This document shows positions 54,805 through 59,245 of a DNA stretch of 59,245 nucleotides, piece after piece. The notes beneath the pieces are model-generated. The model made no database searches. It saw only the letters and a list, made by a program, of their open reading frames with translations, and had not been told where the DNA came from. The stretch's first letter is position 1; every line of letters begins with the position of its first letter. This DNA comes from Desulfobulbaceae bacterium (lineage in GTDB: Bacteria; Desulfobacterota; Desulfobulbia; Desulfobulbales; Desulfocapsaceae). Where the stretch lies: NCBI GenBank assembly GCA_011390165.1, contig JAABSV010000023.1, positions 1 to 59,245 on the forward strand, read 5' to 3'. The position numbers and the translations under genes are program-made.

Positions 54805-56264
54805 GCACGGCTGGGGTGGGGCCGACCATCCTGCTGGTCCACCCCTTGGGCTACAGCGCCACCGCCGCCGCCGGGGATATCTCCCGGATGGCCAATATCC
54901 TCGCCCCCCTCGGCCTGGCCTCGATCTCCGCCTATCTGCACAGCCACCAGATCGGAAGCGAGATCATCGACTGTTATGCCCAGCCCGACGCCGACGGCAG
55001 GATCGTCGCCTTCCTGCGCCGGCACCGTCCGGGTTGGATCGGTTTTTCCTGCACCACCGCCACCTTTCTGGACGGCGAGCGCCTCGCCCGCCTGGCCAAG
55101 GAGACCGTTCCGGCAATCAGGACGGTTTTTGGCGGCGTGCATGTCTCCGCCCTCGGCGAGGAGATCCTCGATCGCTATCCGGCGGTGGATTATCTGGTGG
55201 TGGGGGAGGGGGAGGAGACCCTGCGCCAGTTGCTCACCATCCCCCCCGGCCGGGAGGAGGAGATAGCCGGACTGGTCTACCGCGACGGCGTCGGCAAAGG
55301 GGTGCGCAGCCCCGGGCGCCGGCAACTCCTCGACCTCGACCGACTCCCCTTTCCCAACTACCGGGGGCTGGCCGGCTTTCCCAGCAGCTACTCCCTGCCG
55401 ATCTTCAACTACCCCCGGGTGCCCAATGCCTCCTGCCTCTCCAGTCGCGGCTGTCCCTACGCCTGCAGCTATTGCGACCGGTCGGTATTCCAGCGCAGCT
55501 TCCGCTACAACTCGGCCGACTACCTCTTCCGCCACCTCCTCTTCCTCAAAGAGACCTACGGCATCAGGCATCTGAACTTCTACGACGACCAGTTCACCTT
55601 CAACCGTGAGCGGGTGGTGGCGTTCTGCCGGCTGATGATCGCCGAGCGGCTGGGGATGACCTTCAACTGCGCCGCCCGGGCAGAGCATCTCGATGCGGAA
55701 CTGCTCCGGCTGATGCGGGCTGCCGGCTGCTGGATGATCAGTATCGGCATCGAGACCGGTGACCCCACCCTGCTCGCCGCCCATCGCCAGAATGCCGACC
55801 TGCACATGCTGCGGGAGAAGATCGGCCTGATCAAGGCGACCGGAATCCGGGTGAAGGGGCTGCTGATGATGGGGCTGCCGGGGGAGAGTGAGGAGAGCAT
55901 CCGGGTGAGCCGGGACTATGTCTTTTCCCTGCCCCTGGATGATTTAAACCTGGCCAAGTTCACCCCCTTTCCCGGCTCGCCCATCTATCGTCAGATCAAG
56001 GAGAGTGGCGGGGCGCTGGGCAGTTTCAGCGAAGAGTGGGAGAAGATGGACTGCATGCAGTTCCAGTTTGTCCCCAAAGGGATGAGCCGCGAGCGGCTGG
56101 ATGAACTCTTTGTCGGCTTCTACCGGGCCCACTATACCCGGCCCCGGATACTGCTGGGCTATGTGGCGATGCTTTGGCGCTCGCCGGACAGTTGGTTGCG
56201 CTTCTGCCGCCACCTGCCCGCCTTTCTCCGCTTTGCCGCCACCAACCGCCGCTATCGCCGTTGA
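54801..56264 (+). CDS. B12-binding-type radical SAM protein (rSAM4)
   Basis: 487 residues from the GTG at 54801, which overlaps the thioesterase stop by four bases (an ATG at 54783 is the alternative). The N-terminal half is B12-binding-like (LAPLGLASISAYLHSHQIGS, VFGGVHVSALGEEIL, YLVVGEGEETLRQLL). The radical SAM motif is Cys218-x3-Cys222-x2-Cys225 (GCPYACSYCDRSVF), with downstream FYDDQFTFNRERV and GIRVKGLLMMGLPGES. C-terminal residues are basic and hydrophobic and may touch the membrane. It closes the cluster and is the third B12-type rSAM protein. Likely modifies the completed chain; substrate unknown. Confidence 0.83.
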   Translation: MSTAGVGPTILLVHPLGYSATAAAGDISRMANILAPLGLASISAYLHSHQIGSEIIDCYAQPDADGRIVAFLRRHRPGWIGFSCTTATFLDGERLARLAKETVPAIRTVFGGVHVSALGEEILDRYPAVDYLVVGEGEETLRQLLTIPPGREEEIAGLVYRDGVGKGVRSPGRRQLLDLDRLPFPNYRGLAGFPSSYSLPIFNYPRVPNASCLSSRGCPYACSYCDRSVFQRSFRYNSADYLFRHLLFLKETYGIRHLNFYDDQFTFNRERVVAFCRLMIAERLGMTFNCAARAEHLDAELLRLMRAAGCWMISIGIETGDPTLLAAHRQNADLHMLREKIGLIKATGIRVKGLLMMGLPGESEESIRVSRDYVFSLPLDDLNLAKFTPFPGSPIYRQIKESGGALGSFSEEWEKMDCMQFQFVPKGMSRERLDELFVGFYRAHYTRPRILLGYVAMLWRSPDSWLRFCRHLPAFLRFAATNRRYRR

Positions 56265-56589
56265 TTGTCGCCGGCGTCAAATAACCGTTTCAATGGTGGG
56301 CACCAGCCGCTTACGCCCTTGCACGGACTGCCGGTATGTATTTGTGTTTTATGGAAATATTCTGAAATTGCTGGTAAAAAATTGCGACATGGTGGCAGGT
56401 GCCGCTACCTGCCGAAAAGTACCGGCACGTAGCGGTACATGTCGAAATTTGGCGGGAAAAAATGAGCACCTGGCAGCATGCGGCAGAACATGGCAGCATC
56501 TGACCTGGCAGCAGTGACAGCATATGCCGGCGGTCAACATGGGGGCCGACCATCACCCTTAAGGAGCGGTGTCGGAACGCCGGTGGGGC
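56265..56589. other. Intergenic region after the biosynthetic cluster
   Basis: 325 bases with no convincing gene. A 7-bp hairpin GGCAGGT/ACCTGCC lies at 56394-56413 without a T-run, and a run of GGCAGCAT-like repeats with irregular 10-19 base spacing lies near 56472-56530. The PilZ gene on the minus strand ends here, so this is a convergent boundary. No clear intrinsic terminator was found. Confidence 0.55.
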
Positions 56590-57003
56590 TCAGGCCCGGC
56601 GGAAGGCGCCTACCCGCCGGCCATTTATCGTGCGGATGACGAATCGCCCCTTGCCGAGCAGGTTGGGGCTCCAGGGGCAGCGCAGTTCCACGTCCCGGCC
56701 GGGGGTGATTTTTCTTGCGTCCCGGGGAGAGACGTCAAAGCCGACCCCGTTGGGGGAGATGTCGAAGAGATCCACCTCCAGGGGTCTGCCATCATCGAGA
56801 AAGAGGAGGACCCGGCCGCACTGGCTCTCCCGTGGCTCGACCCGGCGGTTGAGGATGCAGCGGCTCAGTTCGCCGCACTTCTGGCAGTGGATCGACTGGC
56901 GGCGGGTACCCGGGGCGACACCGACCATTCGTTTGGCACCGCAGTTGTAGCAGGTGAAGTGCATTCTGCCGTCGATCACCCGGAACGTTTTCGTTTTGGG
57001 CAT
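56590..57003 (-). CDS. PilZ-domain protein with N-terminal zinc ribbon
   Basis: 137 residues. The N-terminal 45 residues carry paired Cys (HFTCYNCGAKRMVG and SIHCQKCGEL) forming a likely zinc ribbon. The rest is a PilZ domain with the c-di-GMP-binding RxxxR (RRVEPRES) and DxSxxG (DLFDISPNGVGFDVS) motifs. Known PilZ proteins relay c-di-GMP to motility, polysaccharide or gene-control targets; a zinc ribbon suggests contact with nucleic acid or protein. It is on the opposite strand to both neighbours and has no operon partner in view. Confidence 0.85.
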   Translation of the reverse strand: MPKTKTFRVIDGRMHFTCYNCGAKRMVGVAPGTRRQSIHCQKCGELSRCILNRRVEPRESQCGRVLLFLDDGRPLEVDLFDISPNGVGFDVSPRDARKITPGRDVELRCPWSPNLLGKGRFVIRTINGRRVGAFRRA

Positions 57004-57491
57004 GGGCCTGGGAACCTCCCGAGCTGGTTATTGGGCTGAAAAACCGTGAAGGAACAGCTGCTAACCATCTGGACAGCATCCTTTTTTCTAACACAGGAAA
57101 AGAGAAGATGCAAGAGTGGATGCGTCAGGTTGCGGCACCGGCCATCATCCAGGAAGACCATTTTTCTCGGCATAGCCGCTTTGTCAGGGTGCGGCAGGAT
57201 CCACCGCTGCCCACGGCAAATGTCAGGGCGGCCGCAGGGAAACTTTTTCGCCGTAGCGCTTGTGCCGCTTCCATCACCTGTGCTACTGTAGAGGGCAAAG
57301 AGCGGCAGCTTGTGCGCCGCCACCGCCGCCCGTTGCCGCGGTCCCACCTCATGCCATTGTCTGCTTCCGAAAAAGCCCTGCATCCCCGGTAAGCAACCGG
57401 GAAGGTTCGGCATTGTCCGCAGCCGACCGGAAAGGCGCAAGCCACCGGAACCGACCGAAATTGACCTGAACTGTAACGAGGAGGCCAGCCC
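57004..57491. other. Noncoding region between pilZ gene and chemoreceptor
   Basis: 488 bases that must contain the promoters of the minus-strand PilZ gene and the plus-strand chemoreceptor. No consensus promoter, tRNA or terminator is evident. Several short open frames appear on both strands, but none has a convincing ribosome binding site or recognisable product. Confidence 0.5.
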
Positions 57492-59245
57492 ATGACGTTC
57501 TTCCTGCAAAAAATGCTGCCGAAAAAGGTGAAAACCCGGCTGCTGGGTGTACTCGCCCTTCTCATCACCCTGCTGGTGGGGCTGCCGACCTTCTTCTCCT
57601 ACCGCCAGGAACTGGCCGGCACCACCGCCCAGCTCGAGCAGGAGCTCACCGCCGCTATCCTCCAGATCCGCGGCCAGCTCACCGAGGACTACGCCGAGCA
57701 ACTGCGCCTTCTCGCCCATACCGTCGCCGCCGTCCCGTCCATCCAGGACAACCTGATGTACCAGGACCGCTCGTCGCTTTTGAATGTCGCCGCCCCCCTC
57801 TACGACAATCTGCGCAAGATCATCGACCTCAACGTCTTCCACTTCCATCTGCCGCCGGCCACCTCCTTTCTCCGTCTGCAGGAACCGGAGAAATTCGGCG
57901 ACGATCTCTCCGGCTTCCGCCAGACGGTGGTCAATGCCAACGAGAAGGGGGAGGATGCGGTGGGGATCGAGGCCGGGGTGTCGGGGATTTCCCTGCGGGC
58001 GGTGGTGCCGGTCAGCTACCTGGGGCGCAAGCACATCGGCTCGGTTGAGTTCGGGACGCCGATCAACGACGGTCTCGCCACCCGTTTGAAGGCCGGCGGG
58101 CAGTACGAGATATCGATCATCGTCCCGGACAAGACCGGCTTCCGCTACCAGGCCAAGACCCATGAAATGTCCATCCCGGAGGCCAACTACCCCTTTCTCC
58201 GCCAGGTGATGGAAGGCGACAAGGTGGTGACCAAAAGGGTGGACAAGGACAACCGACAGCTGCTCACCGCCTACACCGCCCTTGCCGACTACTCCGGCAA
58301 GGGGGTGGGGGTGCTTGCCCTGCCCATGGATATCGGGATGATTCTCGATGGGGCGAAACAAACCGCTCTGCGTTCGGTGCTGGTCGGACTGGTCGCCCTG
58401 CTCTGCATACTGGCCTTGGTCTACGGCCTCATCGTCGTCCTCATCGACCGGCCGATCAAGCGCTTCAACACCCTTCTCGAGGCGGCCAGCCGCGGCGATC
58501 TCTCCCGGGCCGACTCCGCCGACAATGTCGCCATGGTCAACTGCTCGGCGATTCTCTCCTGCGGCCGGGAGGAGTGTTCGATGTACGGCCGGGAGGGCTA
58601 CTGCTGGGAAGAGGCCGGTTCGGCGGCCCTCCATGTCCAGTGCCCGAAGATCGCCAGCGGCGAATACACCTCCTGCAGCCAGTGTCGACAGGTGTTCCAG
58701 AAGGTGGTTGGTAACGAGTTCGCCGAGCTGAGCGCCTACCTCCACGCCTTCATCGCCAATGTCCGCAGTCTGGTCCGCGACATCGGCAGCAACAGCGACA
58801 GCCTCAACAGCTCCTCCGAGGGGCTGGCGGCAATCTCCAGAAAGATTGACCAAGGTGCCGGCGAGTCAGCCGCCCGGGCCAATGCGGTAGCCGGAGCCGC
58901 CGAAGAGATGAGCGCCAATATGACCTCGGTGGCCGCCGCCACCGAGCAGGCGGCCGCCAACGTCAAGGTGATGACGGTGGCCACCGAAGAGATCGCCGCC
59001 ACGGTCGGCGAGATCCAGGGTTCCACCCGAACCGCCAAGGCGATCACCACCGATGCCGTCCACCAGGCTGGTGATATCAGTGAAAAGGTCGATATGCTCG
59101 GGCTGTCGGCCCAGGATATCGGCAAGGTGACCGAGACCATCACCGAGATCTCCGCCCAGACCAACCTGCTGGCCCTGAACGCCACCATCGAGGCGGCCCG
59201 GGCCGGCGAGGCGGGCAAGGGCTTTGCCGTTGTCGCCAACGAGAT
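57492..59245 (+). CDS. Methyl-accepting chemotaxis protein with Cache sensor and Cys-rich insert (3' truncated)
   Basis: About 584 residues are visible; the window ends inside the signalling domain. An N-terminal span ([20 protein letters not shown]) is followed by a periplasmic Cache-type sensor ([20 protein letters not shown]), a second span (~295-320) and a HAMP-like stretch ([20 protein letters not shown]). A Cys-rich insert (351-398) has seven Cys and the motifs [20 protein letters not shown] and SCSQCRQVF. The methyl-accepting coiled coil begins after it, and the conserved hairpin tip starts at [20 protein letters not shown]. The GAGGAGG-preceded ATG at 57492 is the start. It lies next to a PilZ protein. 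Confidence 0.9.
   Translation, partial: MTFFLQKMLPKKVKTRLLGVLALLITLLVGLPTFFSYRQELAGTTAQLEQELTAAILQIRGQLTEDYAEQLRLLAHTVAAVPSIQDNLMYQDRSSLLNVAAPLYDNLRKIIDLNVFHFHLPPATSFLRLQEPEKFGDDLSGFRQTVVNANEKGEDAVGIEAGVSGISLRAVVPVSYLGRKHIGSVEFGTPINDGLATRLKAGGQYEISIIVPDKTGFRYQAKTHEMSIPEANYPFLRQVMEGDKVVTKRVDKDNRQLLTAYTALADYSGKGVGVLALPMDIGMILDGAKQTALRSVLVGLVALLCILALVYGLIVVLIDRPIKRFNTLLEAASRGDLSRADSADNVAMVNCSAILSCGREECSMYGREGYCWEEAGSAALHVQCPKIASGEYTSCSQCRQVFQKVVGNEFAELSAYLHAFIANVRSLVRDIGSNSDSLNSSSEGLAAISRKIDQGAGESAARANAVAGAAEEMSANMTSVAAATEQAAANVKVMTVATEEIAATVGEIQGSTRTAKAITTDAVHQAGDISEKVDMLGLSAQDIGKVTETITEISAQTNLLALNATIEAARAGEAGKGFAVVANE

Overview
The window is about 59 kb of high-GC DNA, apart from a low-GC first 2.5 kb. 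It is densely coding and suggests an anaerobic Gram-negative bacterium. MlaA, LolC/LolD, LolA-like and lipid A acyltransferase-like genes point to a diderm. The AhbD-type anaerobic haem synthase, several oxygen-sensitive radical SAM enzymes, a Cys-rich chemoreceptor and sigma-54-type AAA+ domains fit Desulfobacterota (for example a Desulfobulbia-like lineage). That placement is inference, since no rRNA or marker search was possible.

Layout. (a) 1-2483: AT-rich end of a TRAP transporter plus a PrpR-type sigma-54 activator, meeting high-GC DNA at an abrupt junction (2484-2737). (b) 2738-7709, minus strand: general amino-acid ABC importer aapJQMP plus a LysE/RhtB exporter. (c) 7869-10629, minus strand: HD protein, hemE and ahbD. 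(d) 11105-21618, plus strand: hisD, rsmG, leuB, a divergent PRPP-synthetase paralogue, a cNMP-binding/AAA/polyferredoxin membrane fusion, mlaA, an AsmA-like gene and a FecR-domain gene. (e) 21655-27337, minus strand: lysS, lolC, lolD and a CHASE2 adenylate/guanylate cyclase. (f) 27338-28085: a noncoding block of tandem repeats, a 20-bp perfect inverted repeat with nested hairpins, and a Rho-independent terminator. (g) 28086-35716: polyphosphate kinase, an SRPBCC-epimerase fusion and a polytopic membrane protein on the minus strand, diverging from a CHAD protein, a ParA-like ATPase and a tiny Lys-rich protein on the plus strand.

(h) 35757-56264, plus strand: the highlight, a run of 21 co-directional genes, many overlapping or closely spaced. 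It combines the core of an aryl-polyene-like type II fatty acid/polyketide system with an unusual redox set. The polyene-like core is two ketosynthases, a Cys-less chain-length-factor-like partner, a ketoreductase, two hotdog dehydratases, two ACPs, a 4HBT thioesterase, a PlsC acyltransferase, a GT2-DUF2062-LPLAT triple fusion, a LolA-like carrier, an MMPL exporter and a DUF3261-like lipoprotein. The redox set is a CrtI-like FAD oxidoreductase and four radical SAM proteins, three of them B12-binding-type. I see no starter acyl ligase, ammonia lyase or methyltransferase. The product is probably a modified polyunsaturated acyl chain moved to the outer membrane by dedicated machinery, and it looks different from canonical aryl polyenes. 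(i) 56590-59245: a PilZ protein with a zinc ribbon, and a methyl-accepting chemotaxis protein cut by the window end.

Links between genes. ppk1, CHAD, ParA-like and Lys-rich genes form a plausible polyphosphate-granule module. The cyclase and the cNMP-binding fusion lie about 4 kb apart and may share a second messenger. hemE overlapping ahbD suggests a haem route that skips the siroheme branch. Most start sites were chosen from ribosome binding sites and overlaps, so several genes are shorter than their longest open frame.
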